Shown here in pieces: positions 8,148 through 16,316 of a stretch of DNA of 47,631 nt. Numbering within the stretch: the first letter of the stretch is position 1; each line of letters opens with the position of its first letter. The stretch covers positions 12,637-60,267 of the forward strand of contig DDEI01000003.1 of the NCBI GenBank assembly GCA_002336675.1. The letters run 5' to 3'. The DNA comes from Flavobacteriales bacterium UBA1958 (GTDB lineage: Bacteria > Bacteroidota > Bacteroidia > Flavobacteriales_D > Sanyastnellaceae). The translations under genes were made by a program, and so were the position numbers. The notes beneath the pieces were generated by a model that did not search any database, was not told the origin of the DNA, and was given only the letters and a program-made list of their open reading frames with translations.

Positions 8148-8690
8148 TTGAAGTTTACTGAATTAGATATAATTGGTGTTTTTCTCATAGAATTTGAGAT
8201 TCATAGGGATGAGCGAGGTTTTTTCTTGGAAAGCTTTAATCAAAAGGAGTTTCATCAAAGCATCGATAAAGAAATAACCTTCGTTCAGGATAACCATTCT
8301 CAGTCAAAGAAAAACGTGTTTCGTGGACTTCATTTTCAAAAACCTCCCCATGCCCAAGCGAAGTTGTTAAGAGTAACTAAAGGGAAGGGTTTAGATGTTT
8401 TTCTAGACATTAGAGAAAACTCTTCAACCTATGGTAAAATAGGGAAATATAAGCTCTCTTCTGATGATGCAAAATGTCTCTACATTCCAAAAGGAATAGC
8501 TCATGGTTTTTTAGCTCTAGAGAATGAAACTCATCTTCAATATAAATGTTCTGACTATTATCATCCAGAAAGCGAAGAGTCTATACTTCTTGAAGAGTCT
8601 AAATATTTCTCTATCGGACTAGATAGTTTATTAAGAAGTAAAAAGGACTTAACAGGGATTGTTTTCAAAGATTTCATCTCTCCCTTCTGA
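8148..8690 (+). CDS. rfbC: dTDP-4-dehydrorhamnose 3,5-epimerase
   Basis: The 180-residue product is a full-length RmlC cupin enzyme. It isomerises dTDP-4-keto-6-deoxyglucose to the L-lyxo form during dTDP-L-rhamnose synthesis. Visible features are DERGFFLESF (about 21-30), QDNHSQSKKNVFRGLHFQ with catalytic His62, the conserved D-V-x-x-D-x-R motif (83-89), IPKGIAHGF (113-121) and D167 completing the His-Asp dyad. The start is TTG at 8148: the only nearby ATG is out of frame and stops at once. It follows the export gene by 8 bp and is probably in its operon. No rfbA, rfbB or rfbD gene is in the window, so the rest of the pathway must be elsewhere. Confidence 0.93.
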   Translation: MKFTELDIIGVFLIEFEIHRDERGFFLESFNQKEFHQSIDKEITFVQDNHSQSKKNVFRGLHFQKPPHAQAKLLRVTKGKGLDVFLDIRENSSTYGKIGKYKLSSDDAKCLYIPKGIAHGFLALENETHLQYKCSDYYHPESEESILLEESKYFSIGLDSLLRSKKDLTGIVFKDFISPF

Positions 8691-8708
8691 CAATTCTTAA
8701 TAATTCTA

Positions 8709-8739
8709 TTTCACTGCTTCTTATTCTGCTGTAAATTTG
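8709..8739 (+). promoter_or_regulatory. Probable promoter of the lytic transglycosylase gene
   Basis: A -7 box TAAATTTG (8732-8739) is preceded by TTTC (8709-8712) with a 19-bp spacer, one base off the Bacteroidetes TTTG/TAnnTTTG promoter. It lies 17 bp before the TTG start at 8757. Confidence 0.5.
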
Positions 8740-8756
8740 TTACAAATAAGATTCAA

Positions 8757-9671
8757 TTGAAAGATATTCTAAAATTCACGTTAACCATTCTACTAGGCGG
8801 AGGTATTACTTATCTCATGGTTCAGGGGACTACTAAAGAAGACCAAGACAAATACTACGAGCATCACGTGTCAGACAATTACAAGGTATTTTCTCTAGCC
8901 GTGCCGCAAGGGTTAACATTTTGCGGACAAAAGATTCCATTAAAAAACCCTCATGTGGCTGAGATGCTAGATAGAGAACTCTTAGTAAACACTTATTGGC
9001 ATAGTAATACTTTTTTAATGATGAAAAGAGCCAATAGATGGTTTCCCACCATAGAGAGAATACTAAAGGAAGAAGGTATGCCTGAAGATCTAAAATACTT
9101 AGCATTAATAGAAAGTGGATTAACAACAGTTTCTTCACCTGCAGGAGCCAAAGGTTACTGGCAGTTCATGAAAAGCACAGGAAAATCTTACCAGCTGGAA
9201 ATAAATAATAATGTAGACGAAAGAAATCATCTTGAAAAATCGACTAGAGCAGCTTGTGCATATTTAAGGGATTCGTATAAATCATTTAATGACTGGGCTC
9301 TAGTAGCAGCTTCCTATAACATGGGCGCTGGAGGGGTCACTAAGAACCTAACAAACCAAAATCAAGACAATTATTGGGATTTGAATTTAAACGCTGAAAC
9401 TAGCAGATACGTTTATAGAATTCTTGCTGTTAAAGAGATTATGAATAATGCAGGAAAGTATGGTTTTAGAGTGCGACCTAAAGATTTATATCAGCCGTAT
9501 GAGTTTGATGTCATAACAGTCGACACAGCAATAAACGACCTTGTAATATTTTCAGAGAAGTTCGGTTTAACTTACAGAGAATTAAAAGATTTAAATCCAT
9601 GGATGAGATCATCTTCGTTGTCAAATAAAAGCGAAAAAGAGTACGAAGTGAAAATTCTTAAAAAGAATTAA
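8757..9671 (+). CDS. Membrane-bound lytic transglycosylase (MltD-like, GH23)
   Basis: This 304-residue protein has an N-terminal signal or anchor (residues 5-23) and an SLT/GH23 domain. The catalytic Glu is E119 in LALIESGL, followed by AGAKGYWQFM (130-138), the ACAYLRDSY helix and WALVAASYNMGAGG. Such enzymes cleave the MurNAc-GlcNAc bond to 1,6-anhydro products during wall turnover. The last 60 residues (FDVITVDTAINDLVIFSEKF and then LKDLNPWMRSSSLSNKS) match the C-terminal extension common in Bacteroidetes MltD proteins; a full LysM repeat is not evident. The start is TTG at 8757, needed to keep the membrane signal. Its TAA stop shares bases with the stop of the M23 peptidase on the other strand. 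Confidence 0.9.
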   Translation: MKDILKFTLTILLGGGITYLMVQGTTKEDQDKYYEHHVSDNYKVFSLAVPQGLTFCGQKIPLKNPHVAEMLDRELLVNTYWHSNTFLMMKRANRWFPTIERILKEEGMPEDLKYLALIESGLTTVSSPAGAKGYWQFMKSTGKSYQLEINNNVDERNHLEKSTRAACAYLRDSYKSFNDWALVAASYNMGAGGVTKNLTNQNQDNYWDLNLNAETSRYVYRILAVKEIMNNAGKYGFRVRPKDLYQPYEFDVITVDTAINDLVIFSEKFGLTYRELKDLNPWMRSSSLSNKSEKEYEVKILKKN

Positions 9672-11362
9672 AAAGCGCCTTCTTTTATCTCTGTATTTCC
9701 ACGTCCATCAGAAACCTCTATTCGGTAATGCAGGACATCCTCTAAAAGTAATTCCTTTTCCAACTCCCCTTCTAAAAGAGCGGATTTATAATTATAGTAT
9801 AGAGGTATAAATTCACCATTTACCAGCAAATTATAAGACGATATTCCACTATTATCGTCTGCAACGGATATATTTATCTTACCATTGTCTCTAATCGACT
9901 TAGCGTTCCCTTTCAAGTTGACTATAGGTTTATCATCATCATAGTTGATAGTGTATATACCGAATTTTTTCACTCTAGTCCTAACCCATCCATCTTTATA
10001 CTCGCCACCTTGAGTGCGGTATCTCCCGTTTTCAGGATTATACCTAGAGACAAATAATTTCGTAGAATCTAAATCACCTAAACTATCTAGCTTAATACTA
10101 AGGATACATGAATTCTGAAGAGGAATTAATACATCCCCGATTTTGTAGAATGAATGTCTTGAGTAAGAAGATGGCGATTTTACTTTTTCTATGGAGATTA
10201 GCTCATCATTTATTAATCTAAAAGGAGGGATTTTAATTGAACACCGCTCATGTTCAATAGAGTTTGCTTCATCAAATTTCACAAAAGAATGCGCGCTATA
10301 AAGAGAAGCTTGTTTTGACTTAGTTACTTTTGCTTTGAAAGTCAACTCACTTAAATTCATAGCTGCATCCCATACTTTAACAGACACGTTATGAGTGTTA
10401 TTATCCTTAAATGAAACTAGACCATTTAACTCAGAATTGTAAATTTCTAATTTATTATTAGGCATTCTAAAACATCTATGAAAACTGCTCTTTTCTTTTT
10501 TAAAGACCTCATAATTTTTATGCGCGTTTATATATCTGCCAACTGAAAAGTCGAGCGAATCTAGCTGTATGCTGTAATGTAATTTTTCATCTATGAATAA
10601 ATCTATTTTATAAACACCACAGCTACTTGCAGAACCCGACAAATAATCCGATGCATGAACAGAAATTCCACAAGAATCAGATAACTCAACCACGCTGTCA
10701 ATTGTTCTTTTAGCAAATGAGCCTTTAGCATAATACCTCTTGGTTGAGTTAACTTTACCTCTTACAGAATCTGTAAAATGTTCAACTAAAATACCATTAA
10801 CAATAGGCAACACATCGTCTCTTACTTTAAAACCTAGGAGCAAAGGGTTTAAGGGTTTTTCAGTATCAGATGTTCTTACCTCAAAGTGTAAATGAGGGCC
10901 TCCGCTGCTACCTGTATTTCCCGTAAAACCAATTAAATCTCCTTTTACTACAGGAATTCTGAGTTTATTAGGTGAAATATCTACTTCATTTCGTTTTAGT
11001 AGTTTTTGAGCTAAGTTTAGGAAATCAGTAATAGAGTCATTATAACTATCCAAGTGAGCATATACACTTGTATGTCCGGTAAAATGATCCAGATAAAGCG
11101 CTTTACCAAAGCCAAATGGCTGTGTTCTTATTCTTCTTACCCACCCATCAGCTATTGCATAAACCGGAAACCCTGTTTTTCTATCGGTCTTAATATCTAT
11201 TCCCGTATGAAAATGATTAGACCTAAATTCACCGAAATTACCACTGAGAAGGATAGGGATATCTACTGGGCTCCGAAAACCTAGACTATCAGAAATCCTT
11301 TGAGCATAACTAACTTGCTGTAAAGCAATAAGAAGCATTGTAGCGCAGAAAAATTTGACCAT
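9668..11362 (-). CDS. M23 family metallopeptidase (LytM-like), exported
   Basis: The frame opens at 11383, but ATG 11362 gives a cleaner signal peptide (MVKFFCATMLLIALQQVSYAQ), leaving about 564 residues. An M23/LytM domain follows at once. Zinc ligands are in FRSNHFHTGIDIK (H59 and D63 counted from the longer start) and GGPHLHFEVR (H164, H166). The aromatic/His run SVYAHLDSY is also typical. About 400 further residues look beta-rich and contain no recognised catalytic motif; they may be binding or spacer domains. M23 enzymes cut peptidoglycan cross-bridges, or act as activators when metal ligands are lost; here the ligands are present. The stop overlaps that of the lytic transglycosylase, so two wall hydrolases converge. 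Confidence 0.88.
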   Translation of the reverse strand: MVKFFCATMLLIALQQVSYAQRISDSLGFRSPVDIPILLSGNFGEFRSNHFHTGIDIKTDRKTGFPVYAIADGWVRRIRTQPFGFGKALYLDHFTGHTSVYAHLDSYNDSITDFLNLAQKLLKRNEVDISPNKLRIPVVKGDLIGFTGNTGSSGGPHLHFEVRTSDTEKPLNPLLLGFKVRDDVLPIVNGILVEHFTDSVRGKVNSTKRYYAKGSFAKRTIDSVVELSDSCGISVHASDYLSGSASSCGVYKIDLFIDEKLHYSIQLDSLDFSVGRYINAHKNYEVFKKEKSSFHRCFRMPNNKLEIYNSELNGLVSFKDNNTHNVSVKVWDAAMNLSELTFKAKVTKSKQASLYSAHSFVKFDEANSIEHERCSIKIPPFRLINDELISIEKVKSPSSYSRHSFYKIGDVLIPLQNSCILSIKLDSLGDLDSTKLFVSRYNPENGRYRTQGGEYKDGWVRTRVKKFGIYTINYDDDKPIVNLKGNAKSIRDNGKINISVADDNSGISSYNLLVNGEFIPLYYNYKSALLEGELEKELLLEDVLHYRIEVSDGRGNTEIKEGAF

Positions 11363-11476
11363 CTCAGAAAATATCATGTCCAAAATTCAACACTTTTACA
11401 CCTCCCCACTCAGCAGGATTTAGAATCTTTCCACAATCCTATTATCAGAACTTAGTATAAATATGATTTTGAAAGC

Positions 11477-11507
11477 TTGGGGATAGGTCAGATACTAACT
11501 ACATTTG
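11477..11507 (+). promoter_or_regulatory. Bacteroidetes-type promoter of the zapA-rny operon
   Basis: TTG (11477-11479) and TACATTTG (11500-11507) are separated by 20 bp, matching TTG-N19/20-TAnnTTTG well. A start site near 11513 would give a leader of about 28 nt before the ATG at 11541. This is the cleanest promoter in the window. Confidence 0.7.
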
Positions 11508-11540
11508 TAACCATAGATTGGTTAGTGATTATTATCTTAG

Positions 11541-11819
11541 ATGAATCCAAAAGAATTACTTATAAAACTTGAAAAGAATATAGATTCCTTAGGAGCAGAG
11601 AAAGTAGCTTTGAAAGAAAAATGTATTTTACAAGCGCTAGAGTTAGAAGATTTAAAAGAGAAGGTAACTTCCTTGGAAAATGAAAAAACATCACTTCTAA
11701 CCTATAAAACCAATGAATCTAATTCAATTATTTCTCCTAAAATAGAAAAGGGAGTTAAACTGAAAATTGAAGGATTAATAGAAGAAATTGACGAGTGTCT
11801 CACACTACTAAATAACTAA
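11541..11819 (+). CDS. Small coiled-coil protein upstream of zapA
   Basis: This 92-residue, Lys/Glu/Leu-rich protein has heptad-like spacing over residues 5-55 (LIKLEKNIDSL, LEDLKEKVTSLENEK) and so is predicted to form a coiled coil. A second helix is likely at the C-terminus (IEGLIEEIDECLTLL). No enzyme motif is present. In Bacteroidetes a gene of this kind often precedes zapA, and a ZapB-like structural role in division is reasonable but not shown. It is the first gene after a good promoter and lies 17 bp before zapA. Confidence 0.75.
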   Translation: MNPKELLIKLEKNIDSLGAEKVALKEKCILQALELEDLKEKVTSLENEKTSLLTYKTNESNSIISPKIEKGVKLKIEGLIEEIDECLTLLNN

Positions 11820-11836
11820 ATAGAACTCTAAAATTA

Positions 11837-12130
11837 ATGAGTGAAGATATTTCCATAAAGGTAAGCATAGGAGGCCGGAAATACCCATTAACAGTGGCGA
11901 TTAAAGATGAATCTATGGTCCTAAGCATAGCTGCAGATCTAGACAAAACTATCACCTCATTAAAAGAGAATTATGCTGTTCAGGATAAACAAGATTTAAT
12001 GGCTATGGCTGCTCTTCAAGTGGCGGTTAAACAAGCTGCTAAAAACTCCTCTTCAGTAGAGTCAAGTTTAGATTCAGATCTAATATCAAGCTTAGAAAGG
12101 CTGGTCAATAAATCTGAGGCACTAATTTAA
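11837..12130 (+). CDS. zapA: Cell division protein ZapA
   Basis: The 97-residue protein matches ZapA in length and pattern. An N-terminal beta part has I-K-V-x-I-G-G-R-K-Y-P-L, followed by E-x-x-V-L-x-I-A-A-x-L-D-K. The long helix D-L-M-A-M-A-A-L-Q-V-A (about 55-66) continues into a coiled coil. ZapA binds FtsZ and bundles protofilaments at the division ring. Gene order coiled-coil protein, zapA, rny is common in Bacteroidetes and supports the call. The gap to rny is 40 bp with no terminator. Confidence 0.88.
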   Translation: MSEDISIKVSIGGRKYPLTVAIKDESMVLSIAADLDKTITSLKENYAVQDKQDLMAMAALQVAVKQAAKNSSSVESSLDSDLISSLERLVNKSEALI

Positions 12131-12170
12131 GTTTCTAGGGAATTTTTCGATTTTCCATAAAGGAAAAAAC

Positions 12171-13703
12171 ATGATAGAAGTTATAGCAGGCATAGGTGGA
12201 CTTCTGGCAGGAGCCGTTATTGGATACTTTTTATTCATCAACACTCTCACCAAGAAAAAAGAAGCTCTCATAGCTGAAGCAGAAGCTAGAGGGGAAACTA
12301 TAAGAAAAGATAAGGAGTTAAGGGCTAAAGAGCGATTTTTAGAACTAAAGGAAAAACATGATAATTCTATAAAAGATAGAACTCGAAAAATACAGTCCGC
12401 CGAGGATAGAGTAAAGAGTAAAGAAACTAAACTGAATAAAGATTTAGAGCACCAGAAAAGAGCTCAAAACAATACTGATCGGATTCAGAAAGATCTAGAC
12501 AATCAAATTACTGCATTAAAAACTAAACAAAGCGAACTAGAGACCACTAGAGAGAGGGCAGTCGCACTTTTAGAAGACATAAGTGGACTTTCTGCTGAAG
12601 AAGCCAAAACTCAATTAGGAGAGCAGCTTAAAGACAAAGCAAGAGCTCAAGCATCAGAACAAATTCAAGAAATCTTAGATGAGGCTAAATTAAAAGCCAA
12701 CACAGAAGCTAAGAAAATAGTTATTCAATCTATCCAAAGAGTAGCTACAGAACATGCTGTAGAAAATTCGGTATCTGTATTCAATATAGAAAGTGACGAT
12801 ATAAAGGGTAGGATTATAGGCAGAGAAGGTAGAAATATTAGAGCTCTAGAAGCTGCTACTGGAGTAGAATTCATAGTCGATGACACACCAGAAGCTATTA
12901 TACTAAGTTGTTTTGACCCGGTAAGAAGAGAGATAGCTCGCCTTTCTATCCATCAGTTAGTCTCTGATGGAAGAATCCACCCTGCTAGAATAGAAGAAGT
13001 AGTAAAAAAGACTACCAAAAACATAGAAGAAGAAATAGCGGAGATAGGGAAAAGAACATGTATTGATTTAGGAATACATGGTTTGAAAAATGAGCTTGTA
13101 AGAATGGTGGGAAGAATGAAATACCGTTCTTCATACGGACAAAACCTTCTTCAACATTCTAGAGAAGTATCGAACTTGTGTGCTACAATGGCAGCAGAAC
13201 TAGGAATAAATACCAAGCTAGCAAAAAGAGCTGGTTTACTTCATGACATCGGAAAAGTTTCTGATGAGGAGTCCGAATTACCACATGCTATTCTCGGAAT
13301 GAAACTAGCTGAGAAGTATGGAGAGAATGCTGAAGTTTGTAATGCTATAGGTGCTCACCATGATGAAATCGAAATGAAGTATATGATTTCTCCTATCGTC
13401 CAGGTTTGTGATGCTATATCAGGGGCACGTCCTGGGGCTAGAAGAGAAGTAGTGGAGTCTTACATCCAACGATTAAAAGATTTAGAAAACTTAGCTTTAG
13501 GATACGAAGGAGTAAGCAAGTCATACGCCATCCAAGCAGGTAGAGAATTAAGGGTTTTAGTAGAAAGTGAAAGAGTAACTGATGCTGAAGCAAATCAACT
13601 TTCATTTGATATCTCCCAAAAAATTCAAGAAGAAATGACTTACCCTGGCCAGGTAAAAGTCACTGTAATTAGAGAAACTAGAGCTATAAACATAGCCAAG
13701 TAA
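12171..13703 (+). CDS. rny: Ribonuclease Y
   Basis: The 510-residue protein has the full RNase Y layout: an N-terminal membrane anchor (about 2-22, GGLLAGAVIGYFLF), a long charged coiled coil (about 25-170), a KH domain (about 200-260, with GRIIGREGRNIRALE), and an HD domain (about 325-430). The HD metal ligands are in LLQHSREV and AGLLHDIGKV, with GAHHDE later. It is an endoribonuclease that starts mRNA decay at the membrane. The ATG at 12171 directly follows a purine-rich stretch and a small hairpin (TTTTCC/GGAAAA, 12151-12167). It is the last gene of the operon, closed by a strong terminator. Confidence 0.96.
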   Translation: MIEVIAGIGGLLAGAVIGYFLFINTLTKKKEALIAEAEARGETIRKDKELRAKERFLELKEKHDNSIKDRTRKIQSAEDRVKSKETKLNKDLEHQKRAQNNTDRIQKDLDNQITALKTKQSELETTRERAVALLEDISGLSAEEAKTQLGEQLKDKARAQASEQIQEILDEAKLKANTEAKKIVIQSIQRVATEHAVENSVSVFNIESDDIKGRIIGREGRNIRALEAATGVEFIVDDTPEAIILSCFDPVRREIARLSIHQLVSDGRIHPARIEEVVKKTTKNIEEEIAEIGKRTCIDLGIHGLKNELVRMVGRMKYRSSYGQNLLQHSREVSNLCATMAAELGINTKLAKRAGLLHDIGKVSDEESELPHAILGMKLAEKYGENAEVCNAIGAHHDEIEMKYMISPIVQVCDAISGARPGARREVVESYIQRLKDLENLALGYEGVSKSYAIQAGRELRVLVESERVTDAEANQLSFDISQKIQEEMTYPGQVKVTVIRETRAINIAK

Positions 13704-13722
13704 CTCTAGACATATACCTATG

Positions 13723-13758
13723 AAAAAAAACCTTTCACTGCAATGAAAGGTTTTTTTT
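13723..13758 (+). terminator. Rho-independent terminator after rny
   Basis: Perfect stem CCTTTCA/TGAAAGG (13731-13737 and 13744-13750) with a 6-base loop, extended by an A-run on the left and eight T on the right. The A/T flanks make it potentially active on both strands. Confidence 0.9.
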
Positions 13759-13902
13759 ATTCCTCAATAATCACATTTAAGTTAAATAGCAGTGCCCATT
13801 TATGACAGTGCACAGTTTTAACATTAAATAATGTATAAACAGTTCCACTACCCTCTCTCCTATTAACTGTTCCTGCTACTTTAGCTAAAATTCAACAACA
13901 AC

Positions 13903-15465
13903 TTGAGTCAAGAAAAAAAGATAATGAATGCTTTCGGATGGCAAAGCATAAACGTCATCGTTCAGAGTGTTATTCAGCTAATTTTTAACGCCCTTCTGGC
14001 TCGGCTAATTTCCAAAGAATCATTTGGGATTATGGCTATAGTCCTTATCATCACTGGATTTATTGATATTTTTGCTCAAATAGGAATCGGGCCCGCTATT
14101 ATTCAAAAAAAAGAAATCACTAAATCTGAAATCTCAGGAAGTTTTTATCTATCGGCTATATTAGGAATTCTTTTTTTCTCTTTTCTATGGATATCAGCTC
14201 CTCATATAGCGCATTACTACCATGACGCTGGACTAAGTCCATTGTTAAGAGTAATAGGGCTCAGTTTTATTATTTCTGCTATTAGTATTATTCCCAAATC
14301 ACTGCTGCTAAAAAAGCTAATGTTCAAACAACTCTTCATTTCTGTGACTATAGGAATGCTGTTAGGACTGATGATTGTTGGGCTAACACTGGCCTATTTA
14401 GACTTTGAGGTTTGGGCATATGCTTTAGCCCTTTTATCTCAAAGCTTAATTATGACCATCTGTTACTGGTATTTCCATCCAATAAAGCTAGAGCCATTAA
14501 GTAGCATTAAAAAAGCTAAATCGTTAATTAGGTATGGAGGAGGAAGCACTCTTTTTACATTTTTCAATTACTTAAGTTCTAAAATTGATGTGTTCTTAGT
14601 TTCTAGATATGCTGCAACAGATTCAGCAGCTGGAAATAACTGGGGGGAAACTGGAGTGTATGACCAATCACTAAAAGTAATAAGCTATCCTATCACCATT
14701 ATTGGGAAACTATCCGATAGCGTCATGTTTAGCGGGTTAAGTATGATTCAAGACCAAACCTCAAAACTAAAATTTGCTTATCGAAGTGCTTTTTCAGTTT
14801 TAGCTACTATTTCATTGCCCTCATCCGTTTTTCTAGTCATCTTCTCAGAAGAAGTAGTACTTATATTACTAGGGGATAAATACTTAGGAGCCGTTCTAGT
14901 GGTGCAAATACTATTTATAGGACTCTTTATGAGAACTATAATCAAACTTTCTGACGCAGTGATAAGGGCGCTTGACAGAGTTTACATCGGGGCATTTATA
15001 AAGTTTATTTACTTTTTAGCTATCTCCTTATTCGTTTGGACAGCTCTAAGCGAAGTCTCTTTCGTTAAATCACTCGACCTTGGTTTAACAGGAGTAGCCA
15101 TGGCGCTAGTCTTGGCTGTATTCATTCAGTTCATATTGATGACCGCACTTACACTTCGTATTCTAAAAGTTAAGCTATCAGAGATATTAAAACTCATTAT
15201 AGGTCCATTAGTAATAGCTACTCTCACGCTAGGCCTCTGTCTCTTAACTAAGATTGGATTAAATCATTTAGGGTTTCCAGTATTCGTTAATATACTTGTT
15301 GGTGCTTTATCGCTTGGGCTCTCTTATGTAATTGTTATTTGGTTTATTCCTAAATCATTTGGTTCTGGAGAACATAATATGTTGAAAATATTGCTACGCA
15401 AACTACCTTCTAAAGGAATGATAAAAATTCTAAACCAAAGAGTAGAGCAAAAGACAAACAAATAA
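13903..15465 (+). CDS. Polysaccharide flippase (MOP superfamily, WzxC/TuaB-like)
   Basis: This 520-residue protein is hydrophobic throughout, with about 12-14 membrane helices. The N-terminus (FGWQSINVIVQS, then LARLISKESFGIMAIVL and QIGIGPAIIQKKEITKSEI) is typical of the lipopolysaccharide/teichuronic-acid exporter branch of the MOP superfamily. Such proteins flip lipid-linked oligosaccharides across the inner membrane. The TTG at 13903 is used because the family usually has a short basic stretch before the first helix; ATG 13924 would remove it. A possible -7 box TACTTTAG is at 13877-13884. No polymerase or glycosyltransferase is directly beside it. It probably serves surface glycan assembly with the export gene at 7387, which is inference. 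Confidence 0.9.
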   Translation: MSQEKKIMNAFGWQSINVIVQSVIQLIFNALLARLISKESFGIMAIVLIITGFIDIFAQIGIGPAIIQKKEITKSEISGSFYLSAILGILFFSFLWISAPHIAHYYHDAGLSPLLRVIGLSFIISAISIIPKSLLLKKLMFKQLFISVTIGMLLGLMIVGLTLAYLDFEVWAYALALLSQSLIMTICYWYFHPIKLEPLSSIKKAKSLIRYGGGSTLFTFFNYLSSKIDVFLVSRYAATDSAAGNNWGETGVYDQSLKVISYPITIIGKLSDSVMFSGLSMIQDQTSKLKFAYRSAFSVLATISLPSSVFLVIFSEEVVLILLGDKYLGAVLVVQILFIGLFMRTIIKLSDAVIRALDRVYIGAFIKFIYFLAISLFVWTALSEVSFVKSLDLGLTGVAMALVLAVFIQFILMTALTLRILKVKLSEILKLIIGPLVIATLTLGLCLLTKIGLNHLGFPVFVNILVGALSLGLSYVIVIWFIPKSFGSGEHNMLKILLRKLPSKGMIKILNQRVEQKTNK

Positions 15466-15521
15466 AATCACTTTGGAGTAACTTTGGTGCGATTATTTCA
15501 CTGAAAAGAGAAAACCGAATT

Positions 15522-16226
15522 TTGAAAACCATTCAAAACTATATTCTTGTTTTAACAACAGTACTTCTAAGCTCTGTCATGTCGGATCTTATAGGTCAAG
15601 GTAGTATTGTAATTACCTCTTCTGATTCTATTCCTTTTTCTGTTAAAATAAATACTCAACTAGAAACAAATTCACTTATCAGTGATGGGGAGTTCTACTT
15701 CCCCAATCAAAGAAAAGGCTATTTTCAAATAGTGGACTCTACGGAACAAGTGTTGCTAGAATTAGATTTGGCAGTTAAACAAAATAAAGCTCAAAAATTC
15801 AATCTAAAATTCATTTCTGAAGAATGGCAGATTTTACCCGAGTCAGTCTTCGATTTACCATTAGAGTATATAGATTCTTTAACTATGCCAGAGCACCATT
15901 CTAAGAATCCATTAGAAGCCCTATTTATTATTACCAGTAGATATAAATCTACTGGTAATCTGAGACAAAAAGAAATTAAAGAAATTGAGAGTTTAGCTTT
16001 TGAAAGAGATAGAATAATTGCAGTCAAGAAATTAATTAGTCAAGAGGTATTATCTAAAAAGGAAACCATAAAAGCTTTAGGAATAATATCGTACGAGGAC
16101 AAGAGATTAGAAATAATAGAGGAATATTCGCTAATCCTGAAAACTAGACTTATACTTGAAGATATTGAACTATTATTCAAATTAGATCGATATAAAACCA
16201 AAGCGCTTGAACACCTTGGGCTATAA
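15522..16226 (+). CDS. Exported protein of unknown function, DUF4476-like layout
   Basis: This 234-residue protein has an N-terminal signal peptide (hydrophobic residues 8-22, cleavage near Gly-Gln about 26). A beta-rich part follows (about 28-100), with a pattern seen in Bacteroidetes proteins ahead of DUF4476 domains (I-V-I-x-S-x-x-x-x-P-F-x-V, G-x-F-x-x). The C-terminal half is helical (about 140-234) and repeats an L/I-x-x-I-x-x-x-x-F/Y-x-x-x-R/K motif. The DUF4476 match is weak by eye and I would not insist on it. The start is TTG at 15522, needed to keep the signal peptide. A perfect 13-bp inverted repeat lies inside the gene at the boundary between the halves. It stands between the flippase (56 bp upstream) and serC. 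Confidence 0.7.
   Translation: MKTIQNYILVLTTVLLSSVMSDLIGQGSIVITSSDSIPFSVKINTQLETNSLISDGEFYFPNQRKGYFQIVDSTEQVLLELDLAVKQNKAQKFNLKFISEEWQILPESVFDLPLEYIDSLTMPEHHSKNPLEALFIITSRYKSTGNLRQKEIKEIESLAFERDRIIAVKKLISQEVLSKKETIKALGIISYEDKRLEIIEEYSLILKTRLILEDIELLFKLDRYKTKALEHLGL
15930..15959. repeat. Perfect 13-bp inverted repeat inside a coding sequence
   Basis: ATTACCAGTAGAT (15930-15942) and ATCTACTGGTAAT (15947-15959) are exact reverse complements around a 4-base loop (ATAA). It lies in frame within the 234-residue gene, encoding about ITSRYKSTGN. No T-run follows, so it is not a typical terminator. Confidence 0.85.
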
Positions 16227-16316
16227 ACATAAAAGTTTATAAAATTATTATCATTATCCTGACATCAGAACCAATTATTATTTGGAAGTTTGTAATGAAT
16301 TAAAAGCTCACAGCTC

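Noticed and set aside
12151..12167. Small hairpin TTTTCC/GGAAAA before rny
   Set aside because: Six A/T-rich pairs only; likely incidental to the purine-rich leader.
13788..13824. Direct repeat of CAGTGC upstream of the flippase
   Set aside because: Only 6 bases repeated twice; expected by chance.
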